Assembly: GCA_030643285.1 (NCBI GenBank)
Contig: DAOWMC010000087.1
Location: 1-5,668, forward strand
From: Methanobacteriota archaeon
GTDB lineage: Archaea; Halobacteriota; Syntropharchaeia; DAOWMC01
Direction: 5' to 3'
DNA length: 5,668 nt
The notes below the pieces were generated by a model. It was not told the origin of the DNA, ran no database searches, and saw nothing but the letters and a program-made list of their open reading frames with translations. Made by a program: the position numbers and the translations under genes. This document shows, in pieces, positions 1 through 5,382 of this stretch (the stretch's first letter is position 1; each line of letters begins with the position of its first letter).

Positions 1-68
1 AAGATATGAATAAAGAGATTGCGGAGGTGTTTTTTAGGCTGCAGCTTGGTGGGTATATTCCAGAGTGA
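1..68 (+). CDS. Possible C-terminal end of a gene running in from the left edge
   Basis: Read from base 3, the plus strand is open to a TGA at 66-68 and gives 21 residues ending FRLQLGGYIPE. The residue mix (charged helix-like start, aromatic and glycine-rich end) and codon choice look coding, and this is the only frame here that does so. An ATG lies at 6-8, but nothing upstream is visible to judge it as a start, so the frame is more likely the tail of a longer gene that is cut by the window edge. It would converge on the minus-strand ORF at 81-218 with a 12-base gap. I do not recognise the protein. The open stretch is short enough to arise by chance. Confidence 0.33.
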   Translation, partial: DMNKEIAEVFFRLQLGGYIPE

Positions 69-80
69 ATTAAAATTTCG

Positions 81-218
81 TTAGACCCTACAACTTTCGT
101 AGCTGGGCGGATTGTTTTTGTGATATTTTATAAAGTCCGGTATGATCATAAACAACCTCTCGCGGACATCTGGGTCTTTTTCTATTTTATACTGAGACTG
201 TAAATCAATTATATCCAT
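81..218 (-). pseudogene. Possible decayed N-terminus of an IS630-type transposase
   Basis: This 45-codon ORF runs from ATG (218-216) to TAA (83-81). It is preceded about 36 bases upstream by a TATA-like element (254-263); the SD is weak. The product begins MDIIDLQSQYKIEKDPDVRERL followed by FMII. That resembles, from memory of the family, the start of archaeal IS630-type transposases, where a short helix is followed by an RERL-[LIVM]-I-I-H segment and then a helix-turn-helix. Here the helix-turn-helix does not follow in frame. The +1 frame after FMI reads HTGLYKISQKQSAQLRKL and then stops, so a frameshift in an old insertion is possible. No DDE catalytic region and no terminal inverted repeats are visible. 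It could instead be an unrelated small protein. The family call is inference from a short match. Confidence 0.35.
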
Positions 219-253
219 GGTACCACTACTGACTCATAAAAGATAAGTAGTAC

Positions 254-263
254 TTAAATATAA
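254..263 (-). promoter_or_regulatory. TATA-like element upstream of the ORF at 218-81
   Basis: On the minus strand this reads TTATATTTAA, close to an archaeal TATA box. It lies about 36-45 bases upstream of the ATG at 218, which would allow a short leader of 10-15 bases. The plus strand over the same bases (TTAAATATAA) fits a TATA box equally well, so the direction is not certain. Confidence 0.35.
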
Positions 264-295
264 TCAAAAATTAATGTCTTCTACTATAGATGATA

Positions 296-338
296 GGGGA
301 TTAGATTGGTGTGGAGGGGGGGGGGTTCTAAAGGCCCC
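296..338 (+). other. G-rich tract with a G10 homopolymer
   Basis: The intergenic stretch 219-371 holds no gene that I can support. On the plus strand it contains GGGG at 296-299, GG pairs at 308-309 and 313-314, then ten consecutive G at 316-325. The last four G can pair with CCCC at 335-338 across a 9-base loop. The tract lies downstream of the amidohydrolase gene at 372-860, so it could act as a transcription end, a G-quadruplex or a slippage-prone run. Another small stem (CTAT 284-287 with ATAG 293-296) followed on the minus strand by a T5 run (266-270) is a weaker terminator candidate. Confidence 0.4.
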
Positions 339-371
339 TAATAATATTTACAACGCCAACCTTTTTATGAA

Positions 372-860
372 TCACCAAATCTCGGAGCTTTTGTCGGTTT
401 TCAAATAAGCTAAAAGCATCTTTAGAGCAGCGTCTGATGTGCTATTTTTATTTTCGATTCGGCCTCCATCAAAGTTAAACTTTTTGTAATTCACAGAGTC
501 TTTTGAGGAAAGTGAGATATAAACAAGACCAACCGGTTTTTCTATTGTACTGCCACCAGGGCCCAAAATACCCGTAATTGAAACACCTATATCCGAGCCG
601 ATCAGATTTCTGACACCATTCGCCATCTCGGTGGCACACTGATGGCTCACAGCACCAAAATTTTCAAGGGTTTCTTGCCTTACTAAAAGAAGCCTGTGTT
701 TAACCTCGTTACTGTATGAAACCACCGAGCCCAAATAGTATTTTGAGCTACCGGGCACATTTGTAATTCTATGAGATACAAGGCCACCTGTACAGGATTC
801 TGCAAATGCTATACTCAGGCCACACTTACTGAGTAAATCCGAAACCTGTTCTTCTAACAC
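372..860 (-). CDS. pncC: Stand-alone CinA C-terminal domain, nicotinamide-nucleotide amidohydrolase
   Basis: This is predicted to hydrolyse the amide of nicotinamide mononucleotide (NMN), giving nicotinate mononucleotide and ammonia in the cytoplasm, as known for the PncC/CinA-C family. With the start chosen here the protein has 162 residues, the usual size for the isolated domain. Visible family motifs are AESCTGG (20-26), the YSNEVKHRLL segment (49-58), GAVSHQCATEMA (69-80) and TGILGPGGSTIEKPVGLVYI (96-115). The last usually reads GIAGPGGGTPEKP, so this copy is slightly divergent. The N-terminal MoCF-like domain of full CinA is absent. I prefer GTG at 860 over GTG at 878: the protein then begins MLEEQVSDLL like its relatives, an AGGGTG SD lies 6 bases upstream, and the gene no longer overlaps nadM. 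It follows nadM by 10 bases, so the two are probably cotranscribed and share NMN as a substrate. Confidence 0.9.
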   Translation of the reverse strand: MLEEQVSDLLSKCGLSIAFAESCTGGLVSHRITNVPGSSKYYLGSVVSYSNEVKHRLLLVRQETLENFGAVSHQCATEMANGVRNLIGSDIGVSITGILGPGGSTIEKPVGLVYISLSSKDSVNYKKFNFDGGRIENKNSTSDAALKMLLAYLKTDKSSEIW

Positions 861-878
861 CCTGCACACCCTACACAC
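854..878 (-). repeat. Imperfect 9-base tandem repeat at the nadM/pncC junction
   Basis: On the minus strand GTGTGTAGG, GTGTGCAGG and a partial third unit GTGTTAG follow one another. The repeat spans the nadM stop codon, creates three in-frame GTG triplets (878, 869, 860) and supplies the AGGGTG that serves as SD for the last of them. It looks like a local duplication of a start and SD module. Confidence 0.6.
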
Positions 879-1380
879 CGGTAATATGTCTCATCCTGTT
901 AGGCCCATCTATCTCGCATATCACACGAACGGCTGCCTCCGGAATTAGTTCCTTCCACCTCTCACCAGATACTATGCGTCGACGTACTTCAGTTCCGGCA
1001 TATTTATGTCGGTCATATAACGGCGGTTTACGCACATCGTAACTCTTTTCTTTAAACAATCGCTCGATCAAATCGCTGTTTGTGTATACGACGTCAACAG
1101 GTGGTATAAGCGATTCCACATGAGACACCCAGACTGCGTTTCTGTGTATGTCTATAATTGGCACGATAAAATAATTGGAGATACCTTCCATTTTCAGGGA
1201 GGATGAAATCATAAGATAGCGCTCCCCACCCGTAAATGGGTCATTGATCTCATGACTTAGCTGGGCACTTCCAATCCCTATGACGATTTCATCGACTTCC
1301 GACGCAATTGTCTTAACCACAGAATGGTGGCCAAGATGATACGGCTGGAATCTACCTACGTATAATGCCCTATCGTTCAT
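871..1380 (-). CDS. nadM: Archaeal nicotinamide-nucleotide adenylyltransferase
   Basis: This enzyme joins NMN (or NaMN) to ATP to give NAD (or NaAD) and pyrophosphate, the last shared step of NAD synthesis. The 169-residue product matches the archaeal NadM family along its whole length: GRFQPYHLGHH (9-19) with the HxGH nucleotidyltransferase motif, IGIGSAQLSHEINDPFTGGER (34-54), DIHRNAVWVSHVESLIPP (77-94) and GTEVRRRI (129-136), which takes the place of the ISSTxxR motif. The ATG at 1380 is chosen because it puts the Rossmann strand at the N-terminus as in relatives and has AGG five bases upstream. A TTG at 1404 would add eight residues without a good SD. The start is 24 bases after the stop of the F420-family gene, and the stop is TAG. 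The neighbouring amidohydrolase acts on the same NMN pool. Confidence 0.95.
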   Translation of the reverse strand: MNDRALYVGRFQPYHLGHHSVVKTIASEVDEIVIGIGSAQLSHEINDPFTGGERYLMISSSLKMEGISNYFIVPIIDIHRNAVWVSHVESLIPPVDVVYTNSDLIERLFKEKSYDVRKPPLYDRHKYAGTEVRRRIVSGERWKELIPEAAVRVICEIDGPNRMRHITGV

Positions 1381-1404
1381 GGTAACCTGTAAATTATGTG
1401 CCAA

Positions 1405-2391
1405 TTATCCATTGATTTTGTGTTTTCTACCGGCCAGTTTCTTGACAAATTCCAGATCGGCTTCCCCCACTTCAACTCCTTTAACAAGATCAAAATACTT
1501 TTTCCCGATCTGATTTCTTATTATGACCGTACTCAATCCGGGCTTTGATCCTACCGAACCAACCGAAATGTCAGCGTAATACGAGCTAAAGTCAAGACAA
1601 TGATGACAGGGTGATCTTGCATACTTTGCAATATCTTTTATTGCTACTCTGTACTCCATTTCCTCTGTATAAACAACAAACTTACCCTTGTCAAAGTCCA
1701 TCTTGCGAACCGTATTAATCGGAACCTCAAGCACATTGGTTATAAAACGGTTACACAAATCTTCGTAGGTGAAGCTCTCCATGCAGAAAAGACCGATTAT
1801 AAGTTTTATGTTGTGTGAGATTTCCCATCGAAACAGTTGAGCCGATTGAGCCTGACACGGGGTACCCACCACTGCAATATGCTCATACTTATCTATACAA
1901 TCCCTCAGAAGAGAAAGAACAGGAGCAGCGGTGTACTTGGTTCCGGCAACTTTTCTAACCTCCTCTGGACTGGTTATAATCACTGGCTTTGTACCCCATT
2001 TTTTATCCCGGACAACTGTGAGTGCACAGTCTATAAAACCCTGTTCCAAAAGCGATTCGATGATTTGGGATACAACGCCCCCGTCCTGACCTTCAATTGT
2101 GCTTTTACCAGAAAAAAACTTTACAATATTATCGAATTCATCTTCGGGGTGCCCGTTCAATGCAGGACATATGCGTTGGCAGGCGTAACAATCCTCACAA
2201 TCCTCTCCAATCAAGGCCGAACTATTAAATGGCACATCAATCCCATGTTTTTTGATTAGATAACAGTTTACACATTTTAATTCCGCATCAGGGTGTTCCC
2301 CAACCGTTACTGCGTTGTAGGGACAAATCGCCTCACATCCACCACAGCCGGTGCAGAGCCCTGCGTTTATAATCCCATCTATTTCCGCCAA
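1405..2391 (-). CDS. F420-linked oxidoreductase subunit of the FrhB/FpoF family (flavin, two 4Fe-4S clusters)
   Basis: The 328-residue product belongs to the family of coenzyme F420-reducing hydrogenase beta subunits and F420H2 dehydrogenase subunit FpoF/FqoF. These bind FAD and [4Fe-4S] clusters and pass electrons between F420 and a partner. Two ferredoxin-like motifs are visible: C13-x2-C16-x2-C19-x3-C23-P and C65-x2-C68-x2-C71-x3-C75-P. Then come the FrhB-family blocks GQDGGVVSQIIESLLEQGFID (101-121), VAGTKYTAAPVLSLLR (148-163), VVGTPCQAQS (174-183) and PCHHCLDFSSYYADISVGSVGS (261-282), with further CxxC pairs at 40/43 and 262/265. Two clusters and the length favour the FpoF-like branch, but no other Fpo, Frh or Fdh subunits are nearby, so the partner is unknown. 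The start is TTG at 2391 because GGAGG (2404-2400) lies 8 bases upstream; a TTG at 2406 would place that SD inside the gene. It probably heads a unit with nadM and pncC. Confidence 0.88.
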   Translation of the reverse strand: MAEIDGIINAGLCTGCGGCEAICPYNAVTVGEHPDAELKCVNCYLIKKHGIDVPFNSSALIGEDCEDCYACQRICPALNGHPEDEFDNIVKFFSGKSTIEGQDGGVVSQIIESLLEQGFIDCALTVVRDKKWGTKPVIITSPEEVRKVAGTKYTAAPVLSLLRDCIDKYEHIAVVGTPCQAQSAQLFRWEISHNIKLIIGLFCMESFTYEDLCNRFITNVLEVPINTVRKMDFDKGKFVVYTEEMEYRVAIKDIAKYARSPCHHCLDFSSYYADISVGSVGSKPGLSTVIIRNQIGKKYFDLVKGVEVGEADLEFVKKLAGRKHKING

Positions 2392-2399
2392 TTTCTTTT

Positions 2400-2404
2400 C
2401 CTCC
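2400..2404 (-). promoter_or_regulatory. Ribosome binding site that fixes the TTG start of the F420-family gene
   Basis: GGAGG on the minus strand is followed by an 8-base spacer and TTG at 2391-2389. Because the SD lies downstream of the longer ORF's first codon (TTG at 2406), the shorter start is favoured. Confidence 0.7.
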
Positions 2405-2430
2405 AAATATCTCTTAATTTTACATACATT

Positions 2431-2447
2431 AAAACCTTATTGGTTTT
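2431..2447 (-). promoter_or_regulatory. Inverted repeat between the PHP gene and the F420-family gene
   Basis: AAAACC (2431-2436) and GGTTTT (2442-2447) form perfect 6-base arms around a TTATT spacer. It lies about 40 bases upstream of the F420-family start and 53 bases past the PHP stop, so it may be an operator or a weak terminator. Its arms resemble those of the inverted repeat at 5351-5370. No clear TATA box is seen in the 108-base gap. Confidence 0.4.
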
Positions 2448-2499
2448 CCCGCAGATGTCATGGGGCATCATGGATAATGATGTACAGCCAACACATTCC

Positions 2500-3384
2500 C
2501 TATAAGTTGAATTGATCAGAAACATAATCCGGTATATCTATCGTTCCCAAAAGAATGGGTTTTTGGTGACAATCACTTCCCCCTGTCATTATAAGGTCGT
2601 TGTTTTTAGCGAATTTAATTAAATGTTTTACGGTTTTTTCATCGTGCCTTGAATGCCAGCATTCGATACCATCAATATACTCTAACATATGTTCTTTGAC
2701 TATCCCGGTTTGAACGTCAAGATCCTCCGATACTTTTATTAAAGATGTTCCATACGAGTCATTCGGATGTGCAAGAACCAGTATACCACCAGCATCCCTC
2801 ATTAGTTTTGAAGCATCTTTTATTGTAAGTGGATACTTATCCACATTACACCTGACAAGATACCTGTCAAACGCCTCCTGTTTATCTTTAACAATTCCCT
2901 TTTCAATCAAATAATTTGCAATATGAGGTCTTCCAAACACGCCATCAACCGAATCCCGAATATTTTTAAGGTCCTGTTTTGTGAACCTTTTAATACCTTC
3001 CCGCTCAAATTCCAAATTTAATTTATCCAGGATTTTAAGGGCTCTTTTATCCCTGTGTTCTTTTATCAATTTAAGCTTGTTTTTTAGTTCCCTGTTTTCT
3101 ATGTCGTATCCGTATCCTAAAAAGTCAAGGGAAATTGATTTACCATTACTCTCGGTTCCGAAAATAGGGGGAAGGTCAAATGTCACATTCAGCTCAACAC
3201 CGGTAATGTAAGATATATCCATTTTTTTTGCAAGTTCAATTGCTTTTTTTTGACAGTCAATGGAATCGTGATCAGTGATAGACATAAGATCTATATTCCT
3301 ACGCTCTGCTTCTTTAAAAACATCTCCGATTGATAAATTACCGTCAGAACAGGTTTTTGTATGTATGTGTAAATCAATCTTCAT
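2500..3384 (-). CDS. PHP-domain metal-dependent phosphoesterase (COG0613/YciV-like)
   Basis: This 294-residue cytoplasmic protein is a PHP-superfamily phosphoesterase. The multinuclear metal site is readable: H6-x-H8, D14, the ITDHD motif with D38-H39-D40, E64 in GVELN, H154 in GRPH, H206 in LAHPNDS, and D271-x-H273 in GGSDCH. The GRPHIANYLIEKGIVKDKQEAFDRYL segment (151-176) is typical of the COG0613/YciV branch. Characterised bacterial members of that branch hydrolyse 3',5'-nucleoside bisphosphates or short 5'-phosphorylated RNA; that substrate range is only a guess here. An insert around 65-95 (FDLPPIFGTESNGKSISLDFLG) separates the third and fourth motif regions. Its ATG overlaps the TGA of the upstream kinase gene (ATGA, 3384-3381), so the two are translationally coupled and probably work together. 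The SD is weak (GAGA), in keeping with coupling. The stop is TAG. Confidence 0.88.
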   Translation of the reverse strand: MKIDLHIHTKTCSDGNLSIGDVFKEAERRNIDLMSITDHDSIDCQKKAIELAKKMDISYITGVELNVTFDLPPIFGTESNGKSISLDFLGYGYDIENRELKNKLKLIKEHRDKRALKILDKLNLEFEREGIKRFTKQDLKNIRDSVDGVFGRPHIANYLIEKGIVKDKQEAFDRYLVRCNVDKYPLTIKDASKLMRDAGGILVLAHPNDSYGTSLIKVSEDLDVQTGIVKEHMLEYIDGIECWHSRHDEKTVKHLIKFAKNNDLIMTGGSDCHQKPILLGTIDIPDYVSDQFNL

Positions 3385-3983
3385 CTTTTCTCAATACCGA
3401 TTATATACCAGTCTTTTACCAGATTGCATGTGGTGTCAACGGTCAAATGGGTTATATCAAGGTTAGGGTTCTGCTGCTTTAAGTCATCCAAATCCACCTC
3501 TTCGAATTTCTTTTTATTGTTTATGTAGGCCTGTTCGGTAAGTGCATTCGACTCATAATTCTCCTTTGTCCGCCTAAGTATCCTGTCAATAGAAACTTCC
3601 TGTGGACAGCTTGTTTGAAGTATCACAAATGTCAGACTGTGCTTTGCTGCAATTTCTGCTGCACGCCTTCTTAAGGCCTGGGTGACAAACGTCGCATCGA
3701 GTATCACAGCTCCGCCATTTTTTGAACGCTCGTCTGCCTGTCTGAACATCTCATCGTATACCATCTGTCGTTTATCCATGTTTGATGCGACCTTTTCATC
3801 GAATATGTCCTCATTTTTAAGTACTTCTTTTCTAATAAGGTCTGTTCTTAGGATTGGATAGTCCTTAATCTCAGATACTTCCTCGGTTGTCTCAGTCTTC
3901 CATGAACCCGGAAGGCCACATGCTATAAGTAAAACTTTGGGTCCTAATTCTGTTTCTATAAATTTTGAAAATGGTTCCTTCAA
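3381..3983 (-). CDS. AAA_33-type P-loop kinase with a variant Walker A
   Basis: This 200-residue protein is predicted to be a small-molecule or nucleic-acid kinase of the AAA_33 group, which includes polynucleotide kinase-like and gluconate kinase-like proteins. Visible elements are the Walker A region GLPGSWKT (23-30), an RTDLIRKEVL segment (46-55) like the acceptor-binding SD.IR motif of the group, the Walker B-like AVILDATFV (92-100) with D96, and an arginine-rich lid, CPQEVSIDRILRRTKENYESNALTEQAY (126-153). The second invariant glycine of GxxxxGK[ST] is Trp28 (codon TGG), while the catalytic Lys29 and Thr30 are kept. The rest of the protein is intact, so this is probably a lineage variant and not a dead gene. 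The start is TTG, supported by a good SD (GAGGGTGAT, 3995-3987). Its stop overlaps the PHP phosphoesterase start, which suggests a kinase/phosphatase pair. The substrate is unknown. Confidence 0.82.
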   Translation of the reverse strand: MKEPFSKFIETELGPKVLLIACGLPGSWKTETTEEVSEIKDYPILRTDLIRKEVLKNEDIFDEKVASNMDKRQMVYDEMFRQADERSKNGGAVILDATFVTQALRRRAAEIAAKHSLTFVILQTSCPQEVSIDRILRRTKENYESNALTEQAYINNKKKFEEVDLDDLKQQNPNLDITHLTVDTTCNLVKDWYIIGIEKR

Positions 3984-3986
3984 TTT

Positions 3987-3995
3987 ATCACCCTC
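3987..3995 (-). promoter_or_regulatory. Ribosome binding site supporting the TTG start of the kinase
   Basis: GAGGGTGAT on the minus strand matches the archaeal anti-SD well (GGTGAT core) and ends three bases before TTG at 3983-3981. No ATG is available nearby, so this site is the main support for the start. Confidence 0.65.
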
Positions 3996-4007
3996 TAAGT
4001 TATGATC

Positions 4008-4018
4008 CTTTTATATGC
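4008..4018 (-). promoter_or_regulatory. TATA-like box upstream of the kinase/PHP unit
   Basis: The minus strand reads CATATAAAAGG, a good TATA match centred about 30 bases upstream of the TTG start. Normal archaeal spacing would put the transcript start near 3987, inside the SD, so this promoter and that SD do not fit together perfectly. A purine-rich BRE just upstream is not evident. Confidence 0.4.
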
Positions 4019-4118
4019 TAATAAGGGTAAAACTTTCCTTTGGTCTGATATTTAGATTCATCTTCACCAAGGCCCGAAAGTGTGAATGTCCGAAGGCATT
4101 TTATTGCTGAGACAAAAA

Positions 4119-4186
4119 CACAAGATTTCACAAGATTCACACGGAGGAAGAAAGGAGAAAAGTTAGGGGAAATAAGATGAGGATTG
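4119..4186 (+). repeat. Short period-10 repeat and purine-rich tract in the 382-aa gene/kinase gap
   Basis: CACAAGATT occurs at 4119-4127 and again at 4129-4137, followed by a degenerate third unit (ACACGGAGG, 4139-4147) and a purine-rich run to about 4186. The style resembles the dispersed intergenic repeats of the CACAGATTTCACAGATT type common in environmental archaeal and bacterial genomes. On the minus strand the tract is a pyrimidine run (TTTTCTCCTTTCTTCC) just downstream of the 382-residue gene and could serve as its U-rich terminator. No protein is supported in 3984-4187. Confidence 0.4.
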
Positions 4187-4187
4187 A

Positions 4188-5336
4188 TTAGCCATCCACC
4201 AGCCACTCTGTGTGTTCTTCTCTGACTGTTTCAATCTGTTTATTCGCATCGGCTGTTGACACTACTACTTTCTGTGGGCAGGGATATTTTGTTGGTTCCC
4301 TGCACATTGCCTCCTGGCCATAGACGTATTTAGATTGCCTGAAGCTTGACGGATATACAATTCTATCCATTCCGTGCTTAATAGACGAACCCAGACTTTC
4401 GGTAGAGGTGGGTGGAATCATCTCTTCACCAAAACACTCAAGAGAGGTTTCCAGATGTGAAATTGTATAATTGGACATCCACAGGTCTTTGCCGGTTATC
4501 ATTCCCAAAAGTCTCTGTGGTATAATATCAACCGGCATCTGTAATGTCATAGCATGCAACTCGGGAAAAGGTGAAAAACAGGTATAGGACTGATCTGGAA
4601 AACCAATCTGGGTACTGATATAGAAGTTCATTAGATGGATCAACTCAAATTCACTTCTACTTGAGTATTGAGCATCCAAGGTGATGTTATTAACGTATCC
4701 ATGATAATGAAGTGGTGAGTCTGCAAAGTCTGGCAACACTTCATTTCTTATATCCTTCAGTATGTCTGTCACCATTGCTACCCCTTCTTCAAATCCCCTT
4801 TGCACACAGAGATATCTGAACTTTTCACCGGTTCTCATGTGCCTTCTATCAGTTAACAGCTTCCAATCCTCATCAATATACCACAAAAGAGTGTCCGTTT
4901 GTGTACCCCGTTCAAAATGCCAGTCAATTGCCCAGAGATTCTCAAGCGTGAACTCATCCATACAGACCCAGCACATATCAGCACTCTCACCATAGATCAT
5001 ACTCAATGCGGCAGGGCTAACGCCGATTGGCATAACAAACAAGGGCGGGTACATACCAAAACCAGTACCCATATCTTCCACCCGGACTTCACTCGCCATC
5101 ATTGTATCTTCATCCATTTTTTCCATAACTTTTTCAGATCCGCACATATACTCATTAACTCGAGCAAGCCATTCTGCCTGCGCTTCAAAATGTAATCCCT
5201 CTGATAAGGCCTGTGTATATTTGATAGGTTCTTCTCTGGTATCACCCGACCTACCCAGAACAGAGCCTGTGTACAGTTTCCTCATGTAAGGGTTGAAAAT
5301 AGTCTCATCCTGAAAAGGTCTCTTTATAGTTGACAT
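4188..5336 (-). CDS. Unrecognised 382-residue protein
   Basis: I do not recognise this family. The gene is clearly real: it is a long uninterrupted frame with an ATG at 5336, a perfect GGAGG seven bases upstream and a TAA stop. The product looks soluble and cytoplasmic, with no signal peptide or membrane segment. It is rich in Met, Trp, Tyr and acidic residues. Points that may be ligands or conserved blocks are a near-N-terminal NPYMRKLYTG (15-24), the GMYPPLFVMPIGVSPAAL run (94-111), a C122-x2-C125 pair in DMCWVCMDEF, H210-x-H212 in DSPLHYHGYVNNITLD, SPFPELHAMTLQMP (255-268), and C345/C353 near the C-terminus. The cysteines could bind metal, but no standard Fe-S or zinc motif is formed. It does not match the methylamine methyltransferases (MtmB/MtbB), MttB, UroD-type methyltransferases or FrhB as I remember them. 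It is separated from both neighbours by structured non-coding DNA, so it may be a single-gene unit. Confidence 0.9.
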   Translation of the reverse strand: MSTIKRPFQDETIFNPYMRKLYTGSVLGRSGDTREEPIKYTQALSEGLHFEAQAEWLARVNEYMCGSEKVMEKMDEDTMMASEVRVEDMGTGFGMYPPLFVMPIGVSPAALSMIYGESADMCWVCMDEFTLENLWAIDWHFERGTQTDTLLWYIDEDWKLLTDRRHMRTGEKFRYLCVQRGFEEGVAMVTDILKDIRNEVLPDFADSPLHYHGYVNNITLDAQYSSRSEFELIHLMNFYISTQIGFPDQSYTCFSPFPELHAMTLQMPVDIIPQRLLGMITGKDLWMSNYTISHLETSLECFGEEMIPPTSTESLGSSIKHGMDRIVYPSSFRQSKYVYGQEAMCREPTKYPCPQKVVVSTADANKQIETVREEHTEWLVDG

Positions 5337-5343
5337 TTTTTAT

Positions 5344-5348
5344 CCTCC
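5344..5348 (-). promoter_or_regulatory. Strong ribosome binding site of the 382-residue gene
   Basis: GGAGG on the minus strand lies seven bases before the ATG at 5336. It is the best SD in the window and suggests high translation. Confidence 0.8.
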
Positions 5349-5350
5349 AA

Positions 5351-5370
5351 TAAACCTTAAAATAGGTTTA
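5351..5370 (-). promoter_or_regulatory. Inverted repeat just upstream of the SD of the 382-residue gene
   Basis: TAAACCT (5351-5357) and AGGTTTA (5364-5370) are perfect 7-base arms around a 6-base spacer. It could be a repressor operator or an mRNA hairpin close to the SD. Its arms are similar to the repeat at 2431-2447. Confidence 0.45.
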
Positions 5371-5382
5371 ATCCAAACAATG

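Noticed and set aside
322..338. GGGG/CCCC stem as a bacterial-type intrinsic terminator
   Set aside because: The stem is only four pairs with a 9-base loop and has no adjacent T run on the minus strand; kept only as part of the G-rich tract.
861..878. Longer amidohydrolase starting at GTG 878
   Set aside because: The added MCRVCR comes from the tandem repeat; GTG 860 gives the family-typical MLEEQV start with AGGGTG upstream.
1381..1404. Longer nadM starting at TTG 1404
   Set aside because: It adds eight residues absent from the family and has no good SD; the ATG at 1380 has AGG at the right distance.
2460..2502. Read-through of the TAG stop of the PHP gene as pyrrolysine, considered because the window looks methanogen-like
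   Set aside because: Read-through adds only about 14 residues before TGA, with no family match. The PHP protein is complete at TAG, as is NadM at its own TAG.
1837..2505. Two plus-strand ORFs (140 and 70 codons) opposite the F420-family gene
   Set aside because: They lie antisense to a gene with clear 4Fe-4S and FrhB motifs, have Cys/Thr-rich shadow composition and no SD.
2981..3466. Plus-strand ORFs of 76 and 63 codons opposite the PHP and kinase genes
   Set aside because: They are antisense shadows of well supported genes, with serine/leucine-rich low-quality translations.
4018..4206. 62-codon minus-strand ORF overlapping the end of the 382-residue gene
   Set aside because: It starts at a GTG inside the larger gene without an SD, runs through the repeat and polypyrimidine tract, and has no protein-like pattern.
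4762..5195. Plus-strand ORFs of 77 and 98 codons opposite the 382-residue gene
   Set aside because: They overlap each other in different frames and lie antisense to an intact gene with a strong SD.
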